Source: JAMOAW01 sp039908535 (GTDB lineage Bacteria > Pseudomonadota > Magnetococcia > Magnetococcales > JADFZT01). Taken from it: a DNA stretch of 16,547 bases. The translations under genes and the position numbers were made by a program. Where the stretch lies: assembly GCA_039908535.1 (NCBI GenBank), contig JAMOAW010000077.1, forward strand, positions 1 to 16,547, in the 5' to 3' direction. Numbering within the stretch: the stretch's first letter is position 1; every line of letters begins with the position of its first letter. This document shows, one piece after another, positions 1 to 6,553 of the stretch. Below the pieces are notes generated by a model that saw only the letters and a list, made by a program, of their open reading frames with translations, made no database searches and had not been told where the DNA came from.

Positions 1-90
1 CTCCAAAAAGAAGGCAGGTCCACAACAACCGATTCCATCTTTGGCCCTTTTCACAAAATGACTCGGTCTCTCAGACAAAATAAGGCATAG
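1..90 (+). CDS. Possible C-terminal tail of an upstream gene (partial)
   Basis: Frame 1 is open from the first base to a TAG at 88-90 and would encode a 29-residue tail ending in SLRQNKA. It stops 35 bases before the kinase start, which is a plausible operon spacing. The other two plus frames also stay open for 60-80 bases, so the choice of frame rests only on spacing. No domain is recognisable in so short a piece and no function is assigned. It could equally be untranslated leader of the kinase gene. Confidence 0.3.
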   Translation, partial: LQKEGRSTTTDSIFGPFHKMTRSLRQNKA

Positions 91-125
91 CTTGTTCACA
101 ATAGCAATACAAAAAAAAAGGAAAA

Positions 126-1022
126 ATGATGACAACTTTAAGCGATGACGAACTCATTTTAGAACTTAAAAAAAGATTTGATCATACAAAACAAGCTCTA
201 TATGATGTAAAAATGATGACAAAAACTCTTGAAGAAGTCAATAAAAAACTCAAGGCATCAGAAAAGGTCAAGAGTAATTTTGTTTCCCATATGAAAAATG
301 AAATTAATAATCCCCTCTCCTCTATCCTCGGCCTCTCTGCCCAAATTATCAGCGGAATCGATAACCCAGAACTGGTGCAATCCGTGGCGGGAATGATCCA
401 CTCCGAAGCCTTCTCCCTGGACTTCCAATTACGCAATATCTTCGCCGCCGCTGAATTCGAATCCGGCGATACCGATCTGCATGTGGCCATGGTCGAACTC
501 CCCCCCCTCTTCAAAGACTCTTTAGACTCTTTTGGCCATCTCATCCAAGATAAAAATATTCATTTAAACATAACCTCCTCCAGCGAAGACCCCTTGATCT
601 TTAAAACCGATGCCGAAAAATTGGAGCTCATCTTCGATAATCTCCTCTCCAATGCCATTGAATTTAATCAAACAGGAGGAACCATTGACATCCACTATGA
701 AATCGTTGAAAACCAGTTAAATTTACAGGTAAAAGATTCTGGAATCGGCTTAGAAATGAGCAATGTCCACAAAATTTTCGATCGCTTTCAACAAGTGGAA
801 ACCGGAATCACCAAAAGCCATAAAGGCCATGGCCTCGGCTTAAGCATCGTCAAGGCCATTGTCGATATGTTAGAAGGTTCAATCTCTGTGGATTGTAACA
901 ATGGCCAAGGATGCACCTTCTCGGTAACCATTCCCCCCATCGAAATGGACATCGAAGCCGATGCCTTTTCTGTGGATGGCAACGAATTTTTCTTTGACGA
1001 TGACCAAGTTGAGGCCTTCTAA
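126..1022 (+). CDS. Soluble histidine-kinase-like protein lacking the phospho-accepting His
   Basis: This is a 298-residue protein with no membrane segment or PAS domain. Residues 8-50 look like a charged helical or coiled-coil lead-in. Residues 50-110 form a HisKA-like dimerisation helix. Residues 160-272 form a HATPase_c domain with N box N172/N176, G1 motif DSGIG 204-208, F box FDRF 218-221 and G2 motif GHGLGL 234-239. The ATP site therefore looks intact. In the H box, however, the residue aligned with the phosphorylated His is Asn58 (MKNEINNPL in place of MSHEIRTPL); a His lies three residues earlier, at 55. The C-terminus after 272 is acidic and aromatic. Two ATGs are in tandem: AAGGA at 118-122 lies 3 bases before the ATG at 126 and 6 before the one at 129, so 129 may be the true start. 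Only two bases separate it from cheD, suggesting translational coupling and a role in chemotaxis. Whether it autophosphorylates is unknown. Confidence 0.85.
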   Translation: MMTTLSDDELILELKKRFDHTKQALYDVKMMTKTLEEVNKKLKASEKVKSNFVSHMKNEINNPLSSILGLSAQIISGIDNPELVQSVAGMIHSEAFSLDFQLRNIFAAAEFESGDTDLHVAMVELPPLFKDSLDSFGHLIQDKNIHLNITSSSEDPLIFKTDAEKLELIFDNLLSNAIEFNQTGGTIDIHYEIVENQLNLQVKDSGIGLEMSNVHKIFDRFQQVETGITKSHKGHGLGLSIVKAIVDMLEGSISVDCNNGQGCTFSVTIPPIEMDIEADAFSVDGNEFFFDDDQVEAF

Positions 1023-1024
1023 AT

Positions 1025-1495
1025 ATGGCTCTGGATGATCCTTCTAAACCCTTCTTACTGCCAGGTGCCATCTTTGCCAAAAATGGGGCCTATGTGATTA
1101 CAACGGTGCTGGGATCCTGCATTGCAGTCTGTATGTGGGATACCTCCCGCAAAGTGGGAGGCATGAACCATTATAAATTGCCTCTTTGGAACGGCGATGG
1201 TCTGCCAAGCCCAAAATTTGGCAACATCGCCATCGAAAAATTATTGGAAGCCCTTTTGGATATGGGCTGTCAAAAAAGAAATATCATAGCCAAAGTATTC
1301 GGAGGTGGGGCGGTGATTCAAAGCTCCAGCGGTCTGCTCAATGTGGGTGAACGCAACATCGATGCCGCTAGAGACATTTTAAACCAGTTGGGAATTCCAA
1401 TCGTCGCTTCCGATGTCGGCGGTGAGTTAAGCCGCAAAATTATCTTTAATACCGAAGACGGATCTATTCTTATGAAAAAAGCCAATCCAAAATAA
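1025..1495 (+). CDS. cheD: CheD, chemoreceptor glutamine deamidase
   Basis: CheD deamidates specific glutamines of methyl-accepting chemotaxis receptors in the cytoplasm, and in some species it interacts with CheC. The 156-residue protein has the family hallmarks: TTVLGSCIAV with catalytic Cys32, and GGMNHYKLP with His49. Thr26 lies six residues before the Cys. The Cys-His spacing of 17 equals that known for Thermotoga CheD (C27, H44, T21). The central FGGGAVI and GERNI segments also fit the family. The ATG lies two bases after the kinase stop, with a GAGG at 1011-1014 inside the kinase gene, so translation is probably coupled. No cheC, cheB or receptor gene is visible in the window. The next gene is convergent and 18 bases away, and no obvious intrinsic terminator lies between. 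Confidence 0.93.
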   Translation: MALDDPSKPFLLPGAIFAKNGAYVITTVLGSCIAVCMWDTSRKVGGMNHYKLPLWNGDGLPSPKFGNIAIEKLLEALLDMGCQKRNIIAKVFGGGAVIQSSSGLLNVGERNIDAARDILNQLGIPIVASDVGGELSRKIIFNTEDGSILMKKANPK

Positions 1496-1513
1496 CAACA
1501 ACGCCAATCAAAA

Positions 1514-1732
1514 TTACATCCGTGCTTTTTGAATCCGCGTCGCCATATCGCTTACACGGCGTATAATGCGACGGCGTGCAAAAAAATCACGCCTTTCTTT
1601 CTCTTCCAATCGAAAGACCATCCCTTGACGCCGATCCCCTCCAAGACGTCGATCTTTCTTCTTGCGTCGCTCCATCATCGGTACGATGCGATGCGGTATT
1701 TGGTTATTCACAAATTTTTCCATAGGGTGCAT
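1514..1732 (-). CDS. Small arginine-rich protein of unknown function
   Basis: This encodes 72 residues with an extreme basic composition. It contains a run of RR pairs around residues 22-36 (ERRKKKDRR, then GGDRRQ) and a second cluster at about 48-60 (ERRDFFARRR). I do not recognise a family; similar RR-rich, GGDRR-like segments occur as linkers next to signalling domains in proteobacteria, but no such domain is present here. The reading frame is supported by a good ribosome site on the minus strand (GGAG, four bases before the ATG) and by a promoter-like sequence about 65 bases further upstream. It could bind nucleic acid or another acidic partner; that is inference from charge alone. Confidence 0.6.
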   Translation of the reverse strand: MHPMEKFVNNQIPHRIVPMMERRKKKDRRLGGDRRQGMVFRLEEKERRDFFARRRIIRRVSDMATRIQKARM

Positions 1733-1755
1733 TTATCTCCATTAAATGTAACAAA

Positions 1756-1771
1756 TTCCAACAAATTGGAA
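1756..1771. promoter_or_regulatory. Palindrome in the leader of the Arg-rich gene
   Basis: TTCCAA (1756-1761) and TTGGAA (1766-1771) form a perfect inverted repeat with a four-base loop. It sits between the predicted transcription start near 1788 and the ribosome site. It could be an operator or a small RNA hairpin. The two halves also lie within a direct ACAAATT repeat (1751-1757 and 1761-1767). Confidence 0.4.
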
Positions 1772-1794
1772 CGCCGCTTCCTTGTGGGGTGTGT

Positions 1795-1823
1795 TAAATA
1801 GACCCATTGCACTTTATTGTCAA
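1795..1823 (-). promoter_or_regulatory. Sigma-70-like promoter for the Arg-rich small gene
   Basis: On the minus strand a perfect TTGACA (1818-1823) is followed by a 17-base spacer and TATTTA (1795-1800) as a weak -10. Transcription would start near 1788 and give a leader of about 55 bases before the ATG at 1732. Support comes from the perfect -35 box, the ideal spacing and the position; the -10 matches the consensus only in its first three bases. Confidence 0.55.
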
Positions 1824-1897
1824 GAGATGTTATATTATTTATTTTGTAAATATTATATATTTTTCTTAAATCGAATCCAAAGCAAAGAGTCGCAAAA

Positions 1898-1914
1898 GCG
1901 GGCAGAATGCCCGC
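1898..1914. repeat. GCGGGCA/TGCCCGC hairpin motif
   Basis: GCGGGCA (1898-1904) and TGCCCGC (1908-1914) are a perfect 7-base inverted repeat with a three-base loop, followed by GCTCCCAGG. From memory, closely similar GCGGGCA-TGCCCGC-GCTCCCAGG elements occur as dispersed intergenic repeats in several bacterial phyla. Only one copy is present here. It lies upstream of the Arg-rich gene promoter, and no T-run marks it as a terminator. Confidence 0.5.
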
Positions 1915-1961
1915 GCTCCCAGGAACACCGCCACGGGGTATTTAATGTATGTATCGGAAAA

Positions 1962-2103
1962 ATAAAAATCAAAACCTTGGGGGGCGGAGAACCGCCCCCC
2001 AATCCCCCCACCCTTTTCTTTTAATATTTAAAAAAAAGAGGGGGGCTAGGGGATTCATCCCCCAGGGTTTTGTCTTTGACTTTTTTGCCCGCAGGACATC
2101 ATG
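1962..2103 (+). repeat. Composite intergenic repeat, copy A
   Basis: This is the fullest copy of a roughly 130-140 bp element. In order it holds an AAAATCAAAACC lead-in; a perfect 11-bp hairpin (1977-1987 with 1992-2002, core GGGGGGCGG-agaa-CCGCCCCCC); a C-run/T-rich to A-rich/G-run imperfect stem (2004-2045); a short GGGGAT/ATCCCC hairpin (2049-2062); and AGGGTTTTG with a T-run and a GCCCGCAGGACATC end. The outer ends are inverted complements of each other (CAAAACC...GGGTTTTG). It begins right after the stop of the GGDEF-EAL gene, which reads toward it, so it may end that transcript. No coding sequence is credible in this stretch. Confidence 0.8.
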
Positions 2104-2107
2104 TTCC

Positions 2108-3847
2108 TTATACGTCTGTCGGCGTGGCCCGCCAATGATATAAAAATGATTTAAACTCCTCGAATCCCATCGGTCTACCATAAAAATATCCCTGCACCAT
2201 ATCACACCCTCTCTGACGCAAAAAATCAACTTGCGACTGACTCTCCACCCCTTCGCCAATGACCATTCGCTCTAGGCTTTTGGCCAAAGACATAATAGCC
2301 TCCACCAAAACTTCGGTCTCCCGATCATGATTTACGTCAGGAATAAAGGTGCGGTCAATCTTGATACCACTCACCGGAAGACGCTTGAGTATACTCAACG
2401 AAGAGTATCCCGTGCCAAAATCATCCAGCCAAAGATTAACACCGAGTTTCCGTAAATGATGTAACATGGCCATAGCCCGATGTTCATCTTCCATAAGAAT
2501 GTTCTCGGTAATCTCCAAAACCAAAGCCGTCGGTGGCAGACCCGTCTGGCGCAATATATCGGGTATTTTATCATCCGTAGAAAGTTCACGACAGCGGGTA
2601 CACGAAAGATTGACCGAGATAAAAAAATCTGCAAATCCATCCAACTCGCGCCACCCTTGAGCCTGCTCACAGGCCAAACGAATCGCCCATTCGGTAATTT
2701 GACCGATCAAACCCGTCTCTTCAGCCACCGGTATGAATAGATCAGGTGCCACCCAACCCCGCGTGGCATGATGCCAACGTAAAAAACTCTCGGCACCAAC
2801 AATCCGGTTACTAGACAAATTGACAATCGGCTGAAAATGGATGATCAATTCGTTGCGACTCATGGCACAATGCAAATCCTTTTCCAATTGCATCCGTTCC
2901 AAGGCTTCGGTCTGCATGTTTGGCGTAAAAAATCGATAGCCATTGCGCCCCTCTTTTTTGGCATGATACATGGCACTATCGGCATTTTTCATTAAATCAT
3001 CCACCGTGTTCGCATCATCAGGAAAAAGGGTGATACCAATGGAACCAGAGATAAATGCCTCCTGCCCTTCTAACATAAAAACCATTGATAATTGATCTAA
3101 TATTTGACTGGCCACTCTTTCGGCATGCGGTCCACGGGTCATATCGGGTAATATGGCCGTAAATTCATCCCCTCCCATGCGAGCAATGGTATCGGATTGA
3201 CGCAGACACCCCTTTAAACGAACGGCAACTTGACGCAAAAGTTCATCACCAGCCGGATGACCCATGGTATCGTTAACCCATTTAAACCGATCTAAATCAA
3301 TAAACATCAAGGCAATATGCGAATGTTGCCGACTGGCGCGCACAATTTCGTGTTTCAAACGTTCATAAAATAACGAACGATTGGGCAGCGTGGTCAATTG
3401 ATCATAATTGGCTTGATAATGAATCCGCTTCTCTTGAATCTTACGCCGAGAAATATCCCTCATAAGCAGATAGATAGACGATTTATGGTCAAAAGAAGTG
3501 GTCCCACACGTGGCCTCTACAAAAACCATCTCGGTATCCAAACGCAAAAAACGCAGCTCTAACCGAACATACTCTTTCTCTCCGGCGTTTAAATCTTGGC
3601 ACATCTGGGCAAAAGCGTCTTGACTCTCTGGGTGCAGAAGGGTACTTAAATTTAAACCGATCACTGCCTCAGTCGAGTTATCCGCCACCAAACGAGCTCC
3701 AGCAGAGTTGGCAAAAAAAATACAATTCTCCACCAAAACCAATAAACCATCGTGTAGAGCCTCTACCAAGGTTAAACACGCCCTGGGATGCAGGTTTTTC
3801 TTGTGTGTTTCTGGATCTTTTTCTATCATGTTTTTAACTTTTGCCAT
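2108..3847 (-). CDS. PAS-GGDEF-EAL cyclic-di-GMP synthase/phosphodiesterase
   Basis: This is a 579-residue soluble hybrid c-di-GMP enzyme. A PAS-type sensor domain occupies about 25-130. The GGDEF domain (about 145-305) has an intact GGDEF at 225-229 and an RxxD inhibitory site at 216-219 (RQSD), so cyclase activity and product inhibition are both plausible. The EAL domain (about 320-565) keeps the catalytic set: Glu353, Asn413 (NLS), Glu445 (EITEN), Asp475/476 (DDFGTGYSS), Lys496 (IKID), Glu532 (GEGVES) and Gln552. The EAL signature itself reads ESF. The frame extends upstream to a TTG at 3886, but those codons lie in repeat copy B. I chose the ATG at 3847, before the PAS domain; its ribosome site is weak (AGG touching the ATG), and 3829 is an alternative. 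The gene stands alone on its strand, bracketed by repeats A and B. Confidence 0.92.
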   Translation of the reverse strand: MAKVKNMIEKDPETHKKNLHPRACLTLVEALHDGLLVLVENCIFFANSAGARLVADNSTEAVIGLNLSTLLHPESQDAFAQMCQDLNAGEKEYVRLELRFLRLDTEMVFVEATCGTTSFDHKSSIYLLMRDISRRKIQEKRIHYQANYDQLTTLPNRSLFYERLKHEIVRASRQHSHIALMFIDLDRFKWVNDTMGHPAGDELLRQVAVRLKGCLRQSDTIARMGGDEFTAILPDMTRGPHAERVASQILDQLSMVFMLEGQEAFISGSIGITLFPDDANTVDDLMKNADSAMYHAKKEGRNGYRFFTPNMQTEALERMQLEKDLHCAMSRNELIIHFQPIVNLSSNRIVGAESFLRWHHATRGWVAPDLFIPVAEETGLIGQITEWAIRLACEQAQGWRELDGFADFFISVNLSCTRCRELSTDDKIPDILRQTGLPPTALVLEITENILMEDEHRAMAMLHHLRKLGVNLWLDDFGTGYSSLSILKRLPVSGIKIDRTFIPDVNHDRETEVLVEAIMSLAKSLERMVIGEGVESQSQVDFLRQRGCDMVQGYFYGRPMGFEEFKSFLYHWRATPTDV

Positions 3848-3870
3848 CCTGGAAAAGGTTTCTTGTATCG

Positions 3871-3982
3871 AAAAAATAAAAATCAAGACCTTAGGGGGGC
3901 CAGAACCACCCCCCTAAGTCTTACAAAAAAAAGAGGGGGCTGGGGGATCCATCCCCCAGGGTTTTGCTTTTAACTTTTTTCC
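3871..3982 (+). repeat. Composite intergenic repeat, copy B
   Basis: Same orientation as copy A. It contains the AAAATCAAGACC lead-in, a 9-bp hairpin (TTAGGGGGG 3891-3899 with CCCCCCTAA 3909-3917), an A-run plus GAGGGGG half of the middle stem without its C-rich partner, and a perfect hairpin CTGGGGGAT/ATCCCCCAG (3940-3959). AGGGTTTTG and a T-run follow. A short AAGGGC/GCCCTT inverted repeat comes next, at about 3984-3999. It sits just upstream of the GGDEF-EAL gene and overlaps the upstream extension of that reading frame, so it marks the real gene boundary. The rest of this gene-free stretch (to 4189) is AT-rich. Confidence 0.78.
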
Positions 3983-4123
3983 CAAAGGGCATTGCCCTTG
4001 AACTTCCAAACTATTTCTGAAACTTTACAAAAAAAAATGGATAAATGACTCATTTAAACCCATTTTGATTTTAAAAAAAATGGTAAGATACATCTGGAAT
4101 ATTTTTCTAACAGAAAAATAACG

Positions 4124-4129
4124 TATAGT
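4124..4129 (+). promoter_or_regulatory. Possible -10 box upstream of the small membrane gene
   Basis: TATAGT resembles a sigma-70 -10 box in the AT-rich stretch before the gene at 4190. A -35 partner about 16 bases upstream is only T-rich (TTTTTC at 4102-4107). A start near 4136 would place a 16-codon ORF (4139-4189) at the very 5' end of the message. The support is weak. Confidence 0.25.
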
Positions 4130-4189
4130 AAATTCAAAATGAATCGCTTTTTTAACACATCCGCATGGCAAAAAGCCAAGGAGAGATAG

Positions 4190-4510
4190 ATGAGTAAAAC
4201 CTTGGGCATGGGAGCGATGATTCTTTCTATCCTGTTGATTTTTATACCGGTACTCGGAGGATATTTAATCATTGTACCCGCTTTGTTGGCCGCTTTTGCC
4301 AGAGGAAATGGTTTTGCCTTTGGAATGGTGTCCATATTTCTCAATCTGGTAAATCTGTTTTTTTTATCTCCCCTCCTGCTTTGGAATGCCAAAGGTGGCA
4401 TGGGAATGGGAGATCCATGGCCATTACTGGCTGTGATTACCTTAGCAACCGCACAAATCGTCTCTGGTGGGACTTTATTCCTCATGCAAAAAAAATTAAA
4501 ATCCCAATAA
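4190..4510 (+). CDS. Small multi-pass membrane protein, unknown function
   Basis: This encodes 106 residues, mostly hydrophobic. Likely membrane segments lie at about 7-24, 24-38, 43-64 and 77-99, with a Gly/Met-rich loop (KGGMGMGDPW) near 68-78 and a short basic tail (KKLKSQ) that should face the cytoplasm. The start is well supported by AAGGAG at 4178-4183, six bases before the ATG. I do not recognise a family. The cyclic-nucleotide-binding gene follows after 46 bases in the same direction, so the two are probably cotranscribed. The reverse-strand frame through the same region has no ribosome site and is taken as a shadow. Confidence 0.78.
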   Translation: MSKTLGMGAMILSILLIFIPVLGGYLIIVPALLAAFARGNGFAFGMVSIFLNLVNLFFLSPLLLWNAKGGMGMGDPWPLLAVITLATAQIVSGGTLFLMQKKLKSQ

Positions 4511-4556
4511 ACGAATAAATCTTAAAAAATTCGATTGATAAAAAGGATGAAGATTT

Positions 4557-5051
4557 ATGTCTACAAATACACGTTTCCAACTGATTAAAACCCCCGCACC
4601 TCGCAAAGCAGAACTCTTGGATGAAACTCGCTGGGCGCAAGGCATCGAATGGAACGATATTCAGGTCTTTGCAAAATATATGGTCCTCTATTCCGTCTTG
4701 AAAGGCACCAATATTTTTACCCAAGGGGATCTCAATCCCTTTATGGCCCTGATTAAATCTGGGGAAGTGGCCATCCTGAAAGAGGATTCCGGGCGAGAAA
4801 ATCGGGTATTGGCCACCATTGGCAAAGATCGAACCCTCGGTGAAATGGCCTTGATCGATGGCGAACCCCGCTCCGCTACCGCCATTACAACCGTAGATAC
4901 CACCCTGTTCATCCTCTCTAAAGAAAAATTCGATGCCATGGCCATCGAACATCCCACCAGTTGGGGACGTCTACTTCTAAAACTCAGTAAACAAATGAGT
5001 CAACGCCTGCGTAAAGCCAGTGGGGAATTGGTGGATACTTTACCGCATTGA
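4557..5051 (+). CDS. Single-domain cyclic-nucleotide-binding protein (Crp/PKA-R-like fold)
   Basis: This is a 164-residue protein with one cNMP-binding domain at about 36-145. The phosphate-binding cassette GEMALIDGEPRSATA (95-109) keeps Glu96 and Arg105, nine residues apart as in PKA-type sites, so binding of cAMP or cGMP is plausible. The N-terminal 30 residues are unassigned. The protein ends soon after the C-helix (LLKLSKQMSQRLRK), with no helix-turn-helix, kinase or channel domain, so it is not a CRP-type transcription factor by itself. It may act through a partner. AAGGA at 4543-4547 lies nine bases before the ATG. The preceding membrane protein gene, 46 bases upstream, is a candidate partner by position only. 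Confidence 0.87.
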   Translation: MSTNTRFQLIKTPAPRKAELLDETRWAQGIEWNDIQVFAKYMVLYSVLKGTNIFTQGDLNPFMALIKSGEVAILKEDSGRENRVLATIGKDRTLGEMALIDGEPRSATAITTVDTTLFILSKEKFDAMAIEHPTSWGRLLLKLSKQMSQRLRKASGELVDTLPH

Positions 5052-5069
5052 TAAACAGGAGGAAAAACT

Positions 5070-5138
5070 GTGCTGCTTAACTCCCCCGGCAAGACCGGGG
5101 GAAGAGGCACTGCTAACGATGGTCACCTACAACTCTAG
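5070..5138 (+). CDS. Possible 22-codon ORF with a strong ribosome site
   Basis: AGGAGG at 5057-5062 is one of the best Shine-Dalgarno sequences in the window. It lies seven bases before a GTG at 5070 that opens a 22-residue frame ending at TAG 5136-5138. The frame runs through the GC hairpin at 5082-5102 and overlaps the stop of the convergent CorC-like gene by four bases. The peptide (starting MLLNSPGKTGG) matches nothing I know. It may be a tiny real gene, a remnant, or chance. Confidence 0.25.
   Translation: MLLNSPGKTGGRGTANDGHLQL
5082..5102. terminator. GC-rich hairpin between convergent genes
   Basis: TCCCCCGG (5082-5089) pairs perfectly with CCGGGGGA (5095-5102) across a five-base loop. 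It lies between the cNMP gene (plus, ends 5051) and the CorC-like gene (minus, ends 5135). No T-run follows on either strand, so it would be a weak or Rho-aided terminator, or an mRNA-protecting stem. Confidence 0.4.
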
Positions 5139-6553
5139 GCGGCATCACTCTCTAACACACCCGACTCTACCCTGGCATCACCAATCATTAATGTCGGTGT
5201 CCCCGTAGAATTCGGCATATGCCGGAATTGAACCATCGTAATGCGGTGATTGTCCATAACCGTTACTTCCAACTCCGCCAATGGCAAGGATATAATCTCA
5301 CCCACTGTGGGAATCCGCCCTAAGGTATGGTAGATCAAACCACCAATGGTAACAAAATCCATATTGGTGGGAAAAGAGTACTGCAAAATAGATTCCAGTT
5401 CCGTCATACGCATAGAGGCATCCACAACAAATTGACCATCTCCTATCTTTTTGACGCGACGGGTATTTGTCGTAAATTCATCCTCATAATCTCCAACAAT
5501 CTCTTCCAAAATATCCTCTAGGGTAATAATCCCTTCGGTTCCCCCATACTCATCCACCACCACGGCCATCTGCTGACGGGTGGTTTTAAACTCTTTGAGA
5601 AGATCACTCATCATCTTGCCATTGGGGACAATATAAATCGGATGCACATATTCACTCATCGGTCGTTCCATCTCATTGGCATCCTTAGAACGAGCCAAAA
5701 CACTCAGCAGCTCTTTCATGGCCACATAGCCGATAATATTGTCTAAATTATTTTCGTAGACGGGATAACGGGCATGAGGATACTCCTGAAATTTTTCTAA
5801 CGCTTCTGCCAGAGTCGTATCTTTGGTGAAGGCCAAAATACCGGTTCGCGGTACCATCCCAGTTTGCACCGACCGACCACCAAAATCCATGACACTATGA
5901 ATCATTTTGGTATCTTCGGGATTAAAAATACCCGCATCTTCGCTGGCCGTGATAATTGTACGAATCTCTTCATGGGTCATGTTAAAATGCTCCCCATGAG
6001 AACCAACCAACCCCCCTTGCCCCACACACCACAAAAGAAAATTAGAGGCATGTTTCATGGCCCAAATGACCGGTGTCCAGAAGATATATTGCATATCCAC
6101 AGACCAAGCGACAGCCATCGACACCGCTTCCGCTTTATGAAAAGCCAAAATTTTTGGCGCAAGCTCACCACCCACCACATGCAAAAAAGAGATAATGATA
6201 AAGGCAATGATATAAGCCGTAAAATGGGCCGCCTTCATAATCTCTGCACTATCCCCTATCATCAAAAACAAACTTGCAAACCAAGGATCCATAATCTGGG
6301 CCAAGGTATCCATTCCAATGGCACCCAAGGCCAAAGAGACCAACGTAATCCCAATTTGCGTCACCGAATAAAAACGTTCGGGTTCCTGATGTAATTTTTG
6401 CACACGAGCGGCCGATTTACTGCCCTGATCGGCCAATTGCCGAATTTTACTCCGACGCGCACCTGTGATCGCAACTTCTGCTCCTACAAAATAAGCATTG
6501 CCTAAAATAAGAAGCAAAATTAAAAACAGCTTCAGCCATAAAATCGTTTCCAT
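5135..6553 (-). CDS. CNNM/DUF21-CBS-CorC_HlyC membrane protein (hemolysin-related family)
   Basis: This is a 472-residue inner-membrane protein of the CorB/CorC/YtfL type. Members have been linked to magnesium or cobalt efflux, polyamine export or membrane homeostasis; the exact substrate cannot be read from sequence. Residues 1-200 form the DUF21/CNNM transmembrane domain (NAYFVGAEVAI, then a polar GITLVSLALGAIGMD segment and a HVVGGELAPKILA motif). About 215-335 is a CBS pair (MVPRTGILAF, RYPVYENNLDNIIGYV, VVVDEYGGTEGIITLEDILEEIVGD). About 350-435 is the CorC_HlyC domain. I start at the ATG 6553, right before the first membrane helix. AAGGAG (6566-6571) is 12 bases upstream and AGGA only two, so the ribosome site is not ideal. 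The frame stays open upstream to a TTG at 6655 that adds 34 residues with a hydrophobic start, judged non-coding. Confidence 0.9.
   Translation of the reverse strand: METILWLKLFLILLLILGNAYFVGAEVAITGARRSKIRQLADQGSKSAARVQKLHQEPERFYSVTQIGITLVSLALGAIGMDTLAQIMDPWFASLFLMIGDSAEIMKAAHFTAYIIAFIIISFLHVVGGELAPKILAFHKAEAVSMAVAWSVDMQYIFWTPVIWAMKHASNFLLWCVGQGGLVGSHGEHFNMTHEEIRTIITASEDAGIFNPEDTKMIHSVMDFGGRSVQTGMVPRTGILAFTKDTTLAEALEKFQEYPHARYPVYENNLDNIIGYVAMKELLSVLARSKDANEMERPMSEYVHPIYIVPNGKMMSDLLKEFKTTRQQMAVVVDEYGGTEGIITLEDILEEIVGDYEDEFTTNTRRVKKIGDGQFVVDASMRMTELESILQYSFPTNMDFVTIGGLIYHTLGRIPTVGEIISLPLAELEVTVMDNHRITMVQFRHMPNSTGTPTLMIGDARVESGVLESDAA

Noticed and set aside
1529..1801. Plus-strand 90-codon frame opposite the Arg-rich gene
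   Set aside because: It has no ribosome site and covers the minus-strand promoter and leader; the minus-strand frame has better signals.
4482..4952. Minus-strand 156-codon frame over the cNMP gene
   Set aside because: The plus-strand frame has a good ribosome site and an intact cyclic-nucleotide motif; this one is its shadow.
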